Positions 52,347 to 61,105 of a stretch of DNA of 64,000 bases are shown in pieces. Position 1 is the stretch's first letter. Each line of letters begins with the position of its first letter. A program made the position numbers and the translations under genes. The notes beneath the pieces were generated by a model, which saw nothing but the letters and a program-made list of their open reading frames with translations, was not told where the DNA came from and searched no databases. The DNA is from Marinobacter vulgaris (GTDB taxonomy: Bacteria > Pseudomonadota > Gammaproteobacteria > Pseudomonadales > Oleiphilaceae), in assembly GCF_003344045.1 (NCBI RefSeq), contig NZ_QFWX01000006.1:62001-126000 (forward strand), in the 5' to 3' direction.

Positions 52347-53222
52347 TCAGGATTGCTCGCGGCCGAGATAGGGAAAGCATTTGCGGTAAACCAGCCTGAA
52401 CAGAATGTCAAAAAGCAGCCCGAGTACCCCGATGGTGACGATGCCCGCCATAATGTCGTCCACATGCACAAAGCGTTTGGCCCGCATCATCATGGCTCCA
52501 ATGCCATCGGTCGCAGCGACAATTTCGGCGATCACAAGGTAAGTCCAGCTGACGGCTAGCATCTGTCGGCAGGTGTCGACGTAGCCAGGCAGCGAGTGGC
52601 GGAACAGCACGGTCCACAGAATAATACGGCGCCCGCCGCCGAGGGTTTTTGCAGTTTCGATAAGCACCCTTGGGGTTTGCCGGGTAACATCGGCAAGCAT
52701 GATCACCAGAAAGAAAACCACACCCATCAGCAACAGGGTAATTTTCTGGGTATCGCCGGTGCCCAGCCACATCAGCAGCAGTGGAATAAAGGCTGGAGCC
52801 GGAAGGTAACGCCATGCGCCCAGAAGCGGATTAAGAAGACTGTCTACCCGGGCGAATGAGCCCATCAGCAAGCCAAGGGGCAGGGCAATCAGAATAGCAA
52901 TGCCGAAGCTGATCACGATGCGGGTAACACTGGAAACCACATCGCTGAAAAAACCTTTCTCGAGAAACAGTTCCTGTAGTGAGCTGAAAACTGCGGCTGG
53001 ACCGGGATAAAGGCGATCCGGAGCAAACTCCAGCTGGGAAGTCACCTGCCAGAACAGAAGGAAAGCGAGCCAGCCAACTGTTCCCAGCATGAAGCGCTGT
53101 GCGCCCGGGATAGTCTGATTGAAGTCGAACCAGTGATCCGACCGTTTTCCGGATGGCGCTTCGGTGGCCGTTTTCGGAATCATCGTGTGCCGCGTCGCTG
53201 TTTCAGAGAGTTTTGCGGTCAT
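52347..53222 (-). CDS. ABC transporter permease, SsuC/TauC type
   Basis: 291 residues with six membrane segments and the EAA-loop-like region LIETAKTLGGGRRIILWTVLF. It has a hydrophilic 40-residue N-terminus. Starts ten bases after the desaturase stop on the minus strand; only a weak GAGG ribosome site is seen. Confidence 0.93.
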   Translation of the reverse strand: MTAKLSETATRHTMIPKTATEAPSGKRSDHWFDFNQTIPGAQRFMLGTVGWLAFLLFWQVTSQLEFAPDRLYPGPAAVFSSLQELFLEKGFFSDVVSSVTRIVISFGIAILIALPLGLLMGSFARVDSLLNPLLGAWRYLPAPAFIPLLLMWLGTGDTQKITLLLMGVVFFLVIMLADVTRQTPRVLIETAKTLGGGRRIILWTVLFRHSLPGYVDTCRQMLAVSWTYLVIAEIVAATDGIGAMMMRAKRFVHVDDIMAGIVTIGVLGLLFDILFRLVYRKCFPYLGREQS

Positions 53223-53232
53223 GGGGATTGCC

Positions 53233-54249
53233 TCAGAAGGCGGTCAGGAAGCTGAGTCCGTAAACCGGAACGGCTTTTCCGTCCCGCAGGGCCGCTGGCA
53301 CTTCAACCTGGCCGTAGGTTTCTGCGTAGATACCGGCGATGCGGTTGCGGTGATAGCTCTTGACCTGCCCTTTCATACCGACGGTGCGGGTGTAGGTATC
53401 GCCGAAGAGCTCGTTATGAAGCGCTGGCAACTTGTACCAGGGCATGGTCGGCTTGGCGTGGTGAGCGTTGTGGTAGCAGAAATTAAGCACAAGCAGGTTA
53501 AGCACGGGCCAGCGACGGGAAACGAGGTTGCTGTACGTATTGTTTTGCTCGTACTCCCGATTTCCCTTGTGTGGCAGTTCCGCGTGCGGGTCATTCAGGT
53601 TGACCACGATTTCATAATTGTGTTGATAGGCGTCGAAAAAGCGTAACACCGTGAGTGCCAGCCCATAGGCAAGAGCGTAGAGCAGAACAGCCTTGACGCT
53701 CCAGACGGCCAGAGTTGCAAGTAGTGCAAACCGGGTCACGAGAACCGCCGCCGCACGTTTCCGGTGGGCGGGATTACCGATGGGCGTGAATGGTGCCACC
53801 ATCAGAACTGCATGCATCAGGATGTCGACTGCCGGGATATAGCACCACTCCAGTGCAAAGATTACTTTTTCGATTTTGGGGTGGGCTTTCAGCCAGGCGC
53901 GGTAATCGAATGAAATCGGATCGGCGTTATCAACGTGGTGGCGCATGTGCTTGTAGCGCAGATCCTCGTAAGTACCGTAACTGCCACCGCTGACCCAGTT
54001 AAGCCATTTACCAAGGCGGGTATTGTGTTCGGTCTTTTTGAAAAGGGCGTTGTGAGCGCAGTCATGCACCAGGTAGGCGGCAATCACCATACCGTGTCCA
54101 CAGGCGATAACGCCCAGGGCGGGCAGGAGAAATCCGGGGCGGGCCATGAGCAGCCAGCCGCCGATGTAGGTGATGAGGATGTAGGCCAGCACAAGCGTCA
54201 GCGGCCAGACACCGTCCGAATGGCGTAAATGCTGAGTCAGGTTAGGCAT
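53233..54249 (-). CDS. Membrane fatty-acid-desaturase-family di-iron protein
   Basis: 338 residues with about four to six membrane segments and all three His boxes: HDCAHNALF (HxxxH), HMRHH (HxxHH) and HNAHH. The family introduces double bonds or hydroxyl groups using two irons and oxygen. Its place inside an ABC-importer operon, between permease and isomerase-like genes, suggests it acts on the imported compound or its membrane product, not on bulk lipid. AAGGAGAACC is before the ATG. Confidence 0.9.
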   Translation of the reverse strand: MPNLTQHLRHSDGVWPLTLVLAYILITYIGGWLLMARPGFLLPALGVIACGHGMVIAAYLVHDCAHNALFKKTEHNTRLGKWLNWVSGGSYGTYEDLRYKHMRHHVDNADPISFDYRAWLKAHPKIEKVIFALEWCYIPAVDILMHAVLMVAPFTPIGNPAHRKRAAAVLVTRFALLATLAVWSVKAVLLYALAYGLALTVLRFFDAYQHNYEIVVNLNDPHAELPHKGNREYEQNNTYSNLVSRRWPVLNLLVLNFCYHNAHHAKPTMPWYKLPALHNELFGDTYTRTVGMKGQVKSYHRNRIAGIYAETYGQVEVPAALRDGKAVPVYGLSFLTAF

Positions 54250-54289
54250 GGTCCTGGGTTCTCCTTGCTGTGCAGTTCAACTTGCTGTT

Positions 54290-55162
54290 TCAGGCGATCT
54301 TTGACGTTTTGGCCGGGGAAGATTGCCAGCGTTGAAAATGAGCAAGCTCTTCCTCGCCGATCCAGCGATTGAGAGACCAGAGATCGGCAATGGGCGCCTG
54401 GGTGAAGGGCAACAGGTGTAGATATCCGTCGGTGCCGAATTCAGGTGTCATGGCGGAGTAATCGAGTCCTCGCCTGGTCTGCGATTCCCAGACCGCCTCC
54501 CAGCAGGATTGATGAGAGACAAGGGCCTCGGCGTACTCAGGGGCGGCCGGGTGAGGAACCTGCGGGCCCTGGTCGTAGCCCACTCTGGCGTGGACATGCC
54601 GTGCCTGGCTGGCGGTGCGTTCGATGCAATCCCACTCAATATGGGGAAGGCGCTCGGAGACAACGGCCCAATGGCTGAAATCACAGGTGACATCGATCTC
54701 AGGAACTTTTTCCAGAATGGCGACCGTGTTCCAGGGGCTGAAGAAACTGCGACCCCGGTGGGTTTCAAAACTCACCGGGATACCAAGCTTGTCGGCGATG
54801 TTCTGGGCTTCCGAGAAAAAGCGCACCGAGTTGTCGATGGACCAGGCATCGCAACCGCCCATCACATTGACGAACTCGGGTTTCAGGCCGGTCTTCTCAG
54901 CGCTGCACAGTTTTGTCTCAAAATCTTTCAGGTGCTCCTCAATAGTGGCATCACGCCTTGGCACATAGCTGCCAGTGGTGCACACTTCCTGAATCCAGAG
55001 AAGGCCGTTTTCAGACATGGCCTTCCCGAATGCGTCGGCCTCCTCCCTGTTGTCAGGTGCGGGCGCCTCGATACCGGAAAATCCGGCTTCGTTGACCTGG
55101 TCGATGGCTTGCGCTAACGACCCCTCGTGCCCCCACAGGGTTTTGAAGCGTTTCAGTTGCAC
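54290..55162 (-). CDS. Sugar-phosphate-isomerase/epimerase-like TIM-barrel protein
   Basis: 290 residues from GTG 55162, chosen because AAGGAG lies six bases upstream; GTG 55177 has no ribosome site. It resembles the xylose-isomerase-like TIM-barrel family (IolE/Hyi type): GFSGIEAPAPDN, NVMGGCDAW, SFETHRGRSFFSPWN, VTCDFSHW and VHARVGYDQGPQ. The metal-binding Glu, Asp and His residues are visible. The substrate is unknown. First gene of the operon, divergent from the homocysteine methyltransferase gene. Confidence 0.87.
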   Translation of the reverse strand: MQLKRFKTLWGHEGSLAQAIDQVNEAGFSGIEAPAPDNREEADAFGKAMSENGLLWIQEVCTTGSYVPRRDATIEEHLKDFETKLCSAEKTGLKPEFVNVMGGCDAWSIDNSVRFFSEAQNIADKLGIPVSFETHRGRSFFSPWNTVAILEKVPEIDVTCDFSHWAVVSERLPHIEWDCIERTASQARHVHARVGYDQGPQVPHPAAPEYAEALVSHQSCWEAVWESQTRRGLDYSAMTPEFGTDGYLHLLPFTQAPIADLWSLNRWIGEEELAHFQRWQSSPAKTSKIA

Positions 55163-55205
55163 GGATGACTCCTTCACAATCTTGGTTGTTAACTGAGGTC
55201 ACTAC

Positions 55206-55215
55206 TGCAACTGCA
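55206..55215. promoter_or_regulatory. TGCAACTGCA site in the divergent promoter region
   Basis: A ten-base near-palindrome identical to the core of the porin palindrome at 11028-11043. It lies 44 bases upstream of the isomerase-like gene start. Together with 55318-55329 it may be a binding site for a common regulator. Confidence 0.4.
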
Positions 55216-55317
55216 ACCGTTGTGCCATAAGCGCGAAAACGCTTTAAATATACAGGCAGGCATGTAAACGGGGTTCTTTGAACGGGTTATTCCCGTCTGG
55301 ATTTATGGTTATGATTG

Positions 55318-55329
55318 GTGCAATTGCAC
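55318..55329. promoter_or_regulatory. GTGCAATTGCAC palindrome in the divergent promoter region
   Basis: A perfect 12-base palindrome 65 bases before the homocysteine methyltransferase start. It differs by one base from the core GTGCAACTGCAC of the porin site at 11 kb. The two sites in this region are about 110 bases apart. Confidence 0.5.
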
Positions 55330-55393
55330 ATGGGCGGTGCGTTATCGAACGGCTGGCCTGCTGAGAACCTACTTGAAAGGAGCAAAGCGCTGT

Positions 55394-56305
55394 ATGAGAT
55401 CCATAGCACTGCTTGATGGTGGCCTGGGCCAGGAGATTTATCGCAGGGCAAGCAGCGTGAGTTCTCCGCTGTGGTCTGTTGCAGTGATGCTGGAGCAGCC
55501 AGATATTGTTACGGCGGTGCATGCGGATTTTATCCGGGCCGGGGCAAGAACCCTGACCCTCAATACCTATGCGGCCACACCAACACGGTTGCGCAGGCAG
55601 GGGGTGTACGAGCAGATGGGGGCCATTCACAGGCAGGCATTTCAGGCCCTGGAGCAGGCCATTGACGTTACCGGCGTAGCGGTGGATATTGCCGGCTGTC
55701 TTGCGCCTTTAGTCGGCAGCTATCAGGCACAGCCAGACCGCTCTTTTGAGGATCTCCGGAACGAGTACGCCACCCTGGTTGAGCTGCAGGCCAGCGCTGA
55801 CGTGTTCCTGATTGAAACCATGAGCAACAGTTTGGAGGCGCGTGCTGCCTGTGCCGCCGTGCAGGGGTTGGGAAAGCCCTTTGGTGTGGCCTTTCGCCTC
55901 GAAGCCGATGGCAGGCTCAGGTCTGGTGAAACCCTGTCCGAAGCGGTTGCAGCGGTGAAACCCCACGCCCCCACGGCCGTGCTTTTGAATTGTTGCGACC
56001 CCGACCTGGTGTCTGCCTCTATGCCAGAACTGGTTGAGCTGTATCCGTGTGTTGGCGGTTATGCCAATGCCTTCAAGTCAGTGGAGCCAATGGCCAGCGG
56101 CGGTTCGGTGGATGAACTCGAGGCCCGGGAGGACATTTCTCCAGAAGCCTATGCCACACAGGTACGGCAATGGCTGGCGGACGGTGCGAGGGTTATTGGC
56201 GGCTGTTGCGAAATTACGCCGGCACACATTGGTCACATGGCCGGCGTGTTGGCGAACGAGTTCGAATTTATTCGTTTCTCGCAGCTTTCGGATCAATGCC
56301 GCTAG
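55394..56305 (+). CDS. Homocysteine S-methyltransferase family protein
   Basis: 303 residues from ATG 55394 with AAAGGAG upstream. It has the opening LLDGGLGQEIYRRA, the GARTLTLNTYAATP segment, and the zinc Cys residues in LLNCCDP and VIGGCCEITPAHI. It is a zinc-dependent methyltransferase of the MmuM/BhmT class, which uses donors such as S-methylmethionine or betaine. Its divergent pairing with an importer, desaturase and isomerase suggests the imported compound carries a methyl group. The stop lies in a CTAG shared with the convergent MFS gene. Confidence 0.9.
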   Translation: MRSIALLDGGLGQEIYRRASSVSSPLWSVAVMLEQPDIVTAVHADFIRAGARTLTLNTYAATPTRLRRQGVYEQMGAIHRQAFQALEQAIDVTGVAVDIAGCLAPLVGSYQAQPDRSFEDLRNEYATLVELQASADVFLIETMSNSLEARAACAAVQGLGKPFGVAFRLEADGRLRSGETLSEAVAAVKPHAPTAVLLNCCDPDLVSASMPELVELYPCVGGYANAFKSVEPMASGGSVDELEAREDISPEAYATQVRQWLADGARVIGGCCEITPAHIGHMAGVLANEFEFIRFSQLSDQCR

Positions 56306-57597
56306 CGGTTGTGGTCATCAGGTTCTCCGGTTCCGGCGTTCTCTGCAACCTCCGCGTCAGCAGCTTCCTCCAATTCCGTGTATCTGGGGTCCAGCTCTGA
56401 TACACCCAGGGCGGCTTCCGGGGTTGTGGTGTAGTAGTGCTCTTGCTGCGTCACTTCGGGATGGCTGCGGCCCGGTCCTATCAGCATGAACAGTATCAGG
56501 CACGCGAGGATAAGAGCATTGCTGATAAACAGTCCGTGGGCTCCCAGCAGCTCCATGAAAAGCGCACTGACCAGCGGCCCGATAATGCTTCCCAGCCCAT
56601 AGCTCAACAGCAGCGCAGTGCTTGCGGCGGTCACCTGGTGGCTTTCCATCAGGTCATTGGTGATGGCAACCGCGATGGGGTAAATGGCAGCACTGAGCCC
56701 CATGTACAGGCCAACGAAAAGCACCAGCACGATGACGCTGTAGTTGCTGATGGCTGCCGCCACGAGGCTGCTGACAGCGGCGATAATTGCCACCACCAGC
56801 ATGACACGGTAGCGGTCAAAGCGGTCGCAGATACGGCCGATGGGCCAGGCCAGTAACATGGCGGCGACGATGGCTGACGCCATGAAATTGGAGAGCTGGC
56901 CGAGGTCAAGGCCTATGCGGTTGGCGAACACCGGCCCCATGGCGTAGAACGCGCTGATCAGCAGCCCGGCAATAAGTGCGCCCATCGTGCCTGCTGGCGA
57001 TTTGCGATAGAGACTGGTCAGTGACAGGCGTTCGCTCTGGGTGATGCTTGGCGATTCGCGACGGGTCATCGACAGCGGGGTCAGCGCCAGTACAACGAGA
57101 ACCGCGGCAAGGGAAAACGGGATAAAGCCGGATGGATCGGCCACGCGGATCAGTACCTGCCCGCCTGCAGTGGAGAGAAAGAAAACGATCTGGTAAATGG
57201 CGAACAGGCTCGCCCGGTTGCGGTTGTCAGCCTTGCTGCTGAACCAGCTCTCCATGACGATCATCAGGCCTGCCATGACAAAGCCACCCACAGCCCGGAG
57301 GGCGCCCCACAGGTTGGCCTCAATCGCCATCGGGTAAATCAGTATCGACGCCGTCAGCACGGCCGCAAAGACTGCAAATGCCCGAATGTGGCCGACTTTT
57401 TCAATGATCCGACCGGCGTAGAGTGTGCCGGCCACAAAACCAATGGAATAGAATGCCAGGATCCAGCCGATGACGCTGGCACTGAACTCCTCGATACTGA
57501 GCCGCAGGCCCAGCAGGGTCATAAGGTAGGCGTTGCCCATAATGAGCAGGATAATACTGATAATCAGCGAAGACAGGCTGACGATGGTCCTTTGCAT
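56302..57597 (-). CDS. MFS transporter, YcaD-like
   Basis: 431 residues from ATG 57597 (GGAGG just upstream) with 12 membrane segments. It has the YcaD-type features VIGWILAFYSIGFVAGTLYAGRIIEKVG and GLMIVMESWFSSKADNRNRA. The last 55 residues are acidic and soluble. Substrate unknown. Convergent with the methyltransferase gene, sharing a CTAG stop. Confidence 0.92.
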   Translation of the reverse strand: MQRTIVSLSSLIISIILLIMGNAYLMTLLGLRLSIEEFSASVIGWILAFYSIGFVAGTLYAGRIIEKVGHIRAFAVFAAVLTASILIYPMAIEANLWGALRAVGGFVMAGLMIVMESWFSSKADNRNRASLFAIYQIVFFLSTAGGQVLIRVADPSGFIPFSLAAVLVVLALTPLSMTRRESPSITQSERLSLTSLYRKSPAGTMGALIAGLLISAFYAMGPVFANRIGLDLGQLSNFMASAIVAAMLLAWPIGRICDRFDRYRVMLVVAIIAAVSSLVAAAISNYSVIVLVLFVGLYMGLSAAIYPIAVAITNDLMESHQVTAASTALLLSYGLGSIIGPLVSALFMELLGAHGLFISNALILACLILFMLIGPGRSHPEVTQQEHYYTTTPEAALGVSELDPRYTELEEAADAEVAENAGTGEPDDHNR

Positions 57598-57695
57598 CAA
57601 TCCTCCATCCCGGTAAAACAAGAATCAACGCGTTCTTCAAGGGACGCGTTAACCAAGTCTGTGGGGATGGATGCGGGGAATAAAAGGGCTGAAAA

Positions 57696-58265
57696 TTAGA
57701 CCGGTGCCACACCAAACAGCCACTGATGAGCCCAGATCACCATGACCACATACACCGCCAGGCCGCCGACAACCGCAATGGCATCATTCGCATTGCTGGC
57801 CGGCAGAGTGGGGATCGGCCGCTGAGTCCTTCGCTTCATGGAAATCCGGTCCACTATGGCCCACGCCAGGAAGGAACCGAACAGCAGCAGGTCATGGAGC
57901 ATGCCGTTGGCCAGCAGATGAGCCAGTGCCCAGAGTTTGACGGCCACCAGCATCGGATGTCCCACCTTTGCCTTGATCCTGCCCGGGAAATAGGTGGCAA
58001 ACAGGAGCGGAAAGACCGGCACCAGAAGCAGAAAGGACAGGTGCCTGAGCCAGCCCGGTGGCGTGTAGATCACCGTCGGATCCATGCGGGCAGCGCCGTA
58101 ACCCCACACGATCAGTACCAGGCCGACGAGAGAAACCAGTCCGTAGAGCCCCTTGAAGGGGATCTCGCCCAGGGAGTCGTGCAGGCGATTCCGCAACGGT
58201 TCGTTAACGATGGAGAGTGAGTGCACCCCGAGAAACAGAACCAGACCGACGATCAATGTGGTCAT
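57696..58265 (-). CDS. nnrU: NnrU family membrane protein
   Basis: 189 residues, about six membrane segments. It opens LIVGLVLFLGVHSLSIVNEPLRNRL and has the KVGHPMLVAVKLWALAHLLANG segment of NnrU/isoprenylcysteine-methyltransferase-like proteins. NnrU was named for a link with nitrite/NO reduction; here no denitrification genes are adjacent. AAGGAG precedes the ATG. Confidence 0.92.
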   Translation of the reverse strand: MTTLIVGLVLFLGVHSLSIVNEPLRNRLHDSLGEIPFKGLYGLVSLVGLVLIVWGYGAARMDPTVIYTPPGWLRHLSFLLLVPVFPLLFATYFPGRIKAKVGHPMLVAVKLWALAHLLANGMLHDLLLFGSFLAWAIVDRISMKRRTQRPIPTLPASNANDAIAVVGGLAVYVVMVIWAHQWLFGVAPV

Positions 58266-58416
58266 AGACCAGACTCCTTGCAGTTTGAGTGATAGGACCG
58301 TTAACCGTTCCCGGCCCGAAAAGAAAATTCCCGGTCAGTATAGCTGCGCAGACCGAGACAGCACATGCCCCAGCGTTTATCATCCGCTGCCTGTTCCATC
58401 GGATTGAAAGGCGTTC

Positions 58417-58791
58417 ATGAAGATTCCAAAGGTCACCATCGTACTGGTATCCGCAGCTCTGCTGTTTGTTCTGTGGGAGCAAACCCGGGACCAGCCGGAG
58501 CCGGTTGCTGCCAGCCGCTTCACAAATCTGGCCGCGAACCCGGTTGAGCGCAGTGTTGCCATGGACTGGGTGGTTACCCAGATCCCGGCACTTTGTGAAG
58601 ATGCAACGGGACAGAATCGTGGCTCAGAGGTGCATACCGAGTGCGCCAATGAAGCGGAGTCCCGGACCTCGTCCTGCCGGCGCGCAATCTACGACAGATT
58701 TCCGGGTGTGATCGCCTCGGAGGCCGTATTCAGGGATATGTCCATTACGGCAATGAACTGTCTGGTTCCCCGCTCAGGAGTGGTTGAATAA
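58417..58791 (+). CDS. Small exported or anchored protein with four Cys
   Basis: 124 residues. A hydrophobic start (VTIVLVSAALLFVLWEQ) may be a membrane anchor. The mature part has Cys at about residues 61, 76, 88 and 114, likely two disulfides. The family is not recognised. Its stop is two bases before the next small gene, so the two are an operon. Confidence 0.7.
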   Translation: MKIPKVTIVLVSAALLFVLWEQTRDQPEPVAASRFTNLAANPVERSVAMDWVVTQIPALCEDATGQNRGSEVHTECANEAESRTSSCRRAIYDRFPGVIASEAVFRDMSITAMNCLVPRSGVVE

Positions 58792-58792
58792 A

Positions 58793-59116
58793 ATGTCTGA
58801 AGATCCCCTGAAAGCCCTGGCCGACATGGCCAGCGATGCCCACGCCCGCATCCAGGCCGCTCATAAGCATATCAATCCGGTGGTGGAAGTGCGCCGGGGC
58901 ATGCGTGATGCCGGTATACCTGCCGACGTCATGACTATCGACTGTCTGCGCACCCGTCGGCGAATTACGCTTATTCTGCACGATGAGCAGCCTGGTGTTC
59001 TTCTCTATCAGTTTGTCACCATCGACGATGAGGTCGGTGAAGATTTCAAGCAGGTGCCGCTGCCCGATGTGGACACAGCGACGCTGTTTCAGTGGATACA
59101 GGATTACTTTGGCTGA
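58793..59116 (+). CDS. Small hypothetical cytosolic protein
   Basis: 107 residues from ATG 58793, with GGAG 12 bases before. A short helical start is followed by strands (RRITLILHDEQPGVLLYQFVTI) and a final helix (TATLFQWIQDYFG). The family is not recognised. It ends 15 bases before the convergent YjdF-like gene. Confidence 0.75.
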   Translation: MSEDPLKALADMASDAHARIQAAHKHINPVVEVRRGMRDAGIPADVMTIDCLRTRRRITLILHDEQPGVLLYQFVTIDDEVGEDFKQVPLPDVDTATLFQWIQDYFG

Positions 59117-59131
59117 ATCACTGCCCCTGTT

Positions 59132-59791
59132 TTACCGCCTGAAGAACCTGGGGTTGCGCTCGATGAAAGAGTCGATCCAGCGCTCCAGGAACGACCGCTG
59201 GTCCGGGTTTTTCAGATAACGCCAGCCCAGTACCGAGATCACCAGCGCCCCGAGGGCATCGACAATCAGGTCCCACATGGTATCTGTCAGGCCCGAGGGG
59301 TCGCCCAGCATGGGCTTTTGCATGTTCATGCCAAACAGCGAATCCATGGTGAACTCGAAAATCTCCCAGAGCGCGCCAACACCCAGAGCAAACATGAAGG
59401 CGAAGAAGGCCACGAAACCGGGGTTCATATGCACGTGGATTTTCTCGGTTTCGTTCATGATGTGGACCAGCAGGAAGCCGAGGATGCCCAGCAAAAAGCC
59501 GGACATGGTATGCAGTGCCATGTCCCACCACCAGAACCGGGTGTAGTAATCGCGGATCTCGCCCAGGAACAGGGAGGCAAATACGAAAACGATGGCAGCA
59601 AGCTGCAGCTCTGGCGGGATATGAATCCGGAACCGGCGCTCAAACAACAACGGGAAGAAGGTGATTGCGATAATCATTGCTGTCAGGAAGGCGGTAAACC
59701 AGCGCTGGCCCCAGATGGCGAACACGGTCTCGGCGAGCAGTACCAGCTGTAAGGCGATCGTAATCCGTTGATGAGTAACGCGAATGCGCAT
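59132..59791 (-). CDS. DUF2238/YjdF-like membrane protein
   Basis: 219 residues, about six membrane segments. It has the YjdF-family motif RFWWWDMALHTMSGFLLG (an Asp and His in the membrane), the FALGVGALWEIFEFTMDSLFG segment and TMWDLIVDALGAL. The role is unknown. It stops close to the convergent small gene and lies five bases after the deaminase stop on the minus strand. Confidence 0.88.
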   Translation of the reverse strand: MRIRVTHQRITIALQLVLLAETVFAIWGQRWFTAFLTAMIIAITFFPLLFERRFRIHIPPELQLAAIVFVFASLFLGEIRDYYTRFWWWDMALHTMSGFLLGILGFLLVHIMNETEKIHVHMNPGFVAFFAFMFALGVGALWEIFEFTMDSLFGMNMQKPMLGDPSGLTDTMWDLIVDALGALVISVLGWRYLKNPDQRSFLERWIDSFIERNPRFFRR

Positions 59792-59796
59792 GGGCT

Positions 59797-60294
59797 TCAG
59801 GCTCTGTCGTCTGCTTTTTGTTGTGAGTGAAAGCGCCTGTGAAGATCACGAACCGCGTCTGATAGCGCCGGGAATGGACCTTCGGTCGGCACCCCGGGAA
59901 CCACCTGATTGATCGGCAGCGTTGCCACTGCTGGTGGTGTTGCGTGCATCTCGTCGAGCCAGGTTGATAGTTGCTCCGAGGAACTGGCGTAAACGATTCG
60001 GCCCAGCCCAACCCAACCGTGGGCAGCGGCGCACATGGGGCAGTGTTCTCCGGAGGTGTATACGGTTGCCGCGGCGCGCTCGTCCGGTGTCATGTTGGTT
60101 GCGGCCCAGCGGGCTATCTCAAACTCGGGGTGGCGGGTATTGTCGCCGCCGGCTGTCTCGTTATGCCCCTCGAACCTCACTGCGCCGCTTTCATCCACAA
60201 GCACCGAGCCGAACGGCGGATTGCCGCTTTTAATCGCCATGGTAGCCAGTTCAATGCAGCGTCCCAGGTGTTTCATATCGGTTTCGTAAATCAT
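59797..60294 (-). CDS. Nucleoside/base deaminase, cytidine-deaminase-like fold
   Basis: 165 residues from ATG 60294 with AGAGGAAATC upstream. The zinc site is HPEFE (His and the proton-shuttle Glu) and EHCPMCAAAHGW (two Cys), intact. It is the guanine-deaminase/TadA-like class, more like guanine deaminase in its PPFGSVLVDESG segment. The frame stays open upstream to 60384, overlapping the glycosylase gene, but that part is not needed. Confidence 0.88.
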   Translation of the reverse strand: MIYETDMKHLGRCIELATMAIKSGNPPFGSVLVDESGAVRFEGHNETAGGDNTRHPEFEIARWAATNMTPDERAAATVYTSGEHCPMCAAAHGWVGLGRIVYASSSEQLSTWLDEMHATPPAVATLPINQVVPGVPTEGPFPALSDAVRDLHRRFHSQQKADDRA

Positions 60295-60304
60295 GATTTC
60301 CTCT

Positions 60305-60934
60305 CTAGTGTCCTCTGGCGTCCAGATAGTGCATCCAAAGCATGCGGGCAGCCACAGCCCGCCATGGCGACCATTGGCGGGCAAACATCAGCTGTGCCTC
60401 CGGTGTGGGTCGCGAGCCTAGTTGCTTGATGTCCTGTATCGCTGAGGCCAGTGCCAGATCTCCCCGTGGCCAGACATCCGGCCGGCGCAGAGCCATCATA
60501 TAGTAGATGTCGACCGTCCAGGGCCCCAGACCGGGCACCGAAAGCAGGCGTTTTCGTCCCTGCTCGTCATCAAGGGCGCCGAGTTGTTCAAGCTGCAGTT
60601 CCCCACTTGCGGTCTGCCGGGCCAACTCTGCGCAGTAACGGGATTTCTGTCGGGTCAGCCCGAGGCCTCTCAGGCCCTTTTCGCCAGCGTCGAGAATCGA
60701 CTCCGCTGATACGTCGCCGAGCTGTGAAGCAAGTCGTTCAAACATGGTAGCGGCGGCTTTAATGGATACCTGCTGTTCGAGAATGATTCTGACCAGTGAA
60801 GCAAAACCCGGCTCCCGCGTCCACAGGGGAGGGTAGCCAAGCCGCATGAATATACCATTGAGGTCGGGATCCCGCTCTGCAAGGTTTTCAGTGCCCGACC
60901 GCAGAGTGTTTTCGCTGATTTGCTCTCGATGCAT
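60305..60934 (-). CDS. DNA-3-methyladenine glycosylase, AlkA-like HhH-GPD
   Basis: 209 residues. It has FASLVRIILEQQVSIKAA, the helix-hairpin-helix LLSVPGLGPWTVDIYYMM, and the catalytic Asp in WPRGDLAL, all intact. It is shorter than E. coli AlkA, lacking the N-terminal domain, like the compact Mag1 type. It removes alkylated bases. Starts ten bases upstream of the deaminase start region and is probably in the same transcript. Confidence 0.92.
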   Translation of the reverse strand: MHREQISENTLRSGTENLAERDPDLNGIFMRLGYPPLWTREPGFASLVRIILEQQVSIKAAATMFERLASQLGDVSAESILDAGEKGLRGLGLTRQKSRYCAELARQTASGELQLEQLGALDDEQGRKRLLSVPGLGPWTVDIYYMMALRRPDVWPRGDLALASAIQDIKQLGSRPTPEAQLMFARQWSPWRAVAARMLWMHYLDARGH

Positions 60935-61105
60935 GGTATCTCTTGGCGTTTGGTGTCTTGAGACAGTTAGGACTTACGAGCAATCCGGCGAATGGTTCTC
61001 AGCGGTGATGTTTTCTACGGTGCGCTTCGTAAATAGACGGTGGGGCGAGGTTTTTAATGCAGCCTGCAATGTCGAATGCTCAGGCTTTATCAGGAGATTT
61101 AGTCC

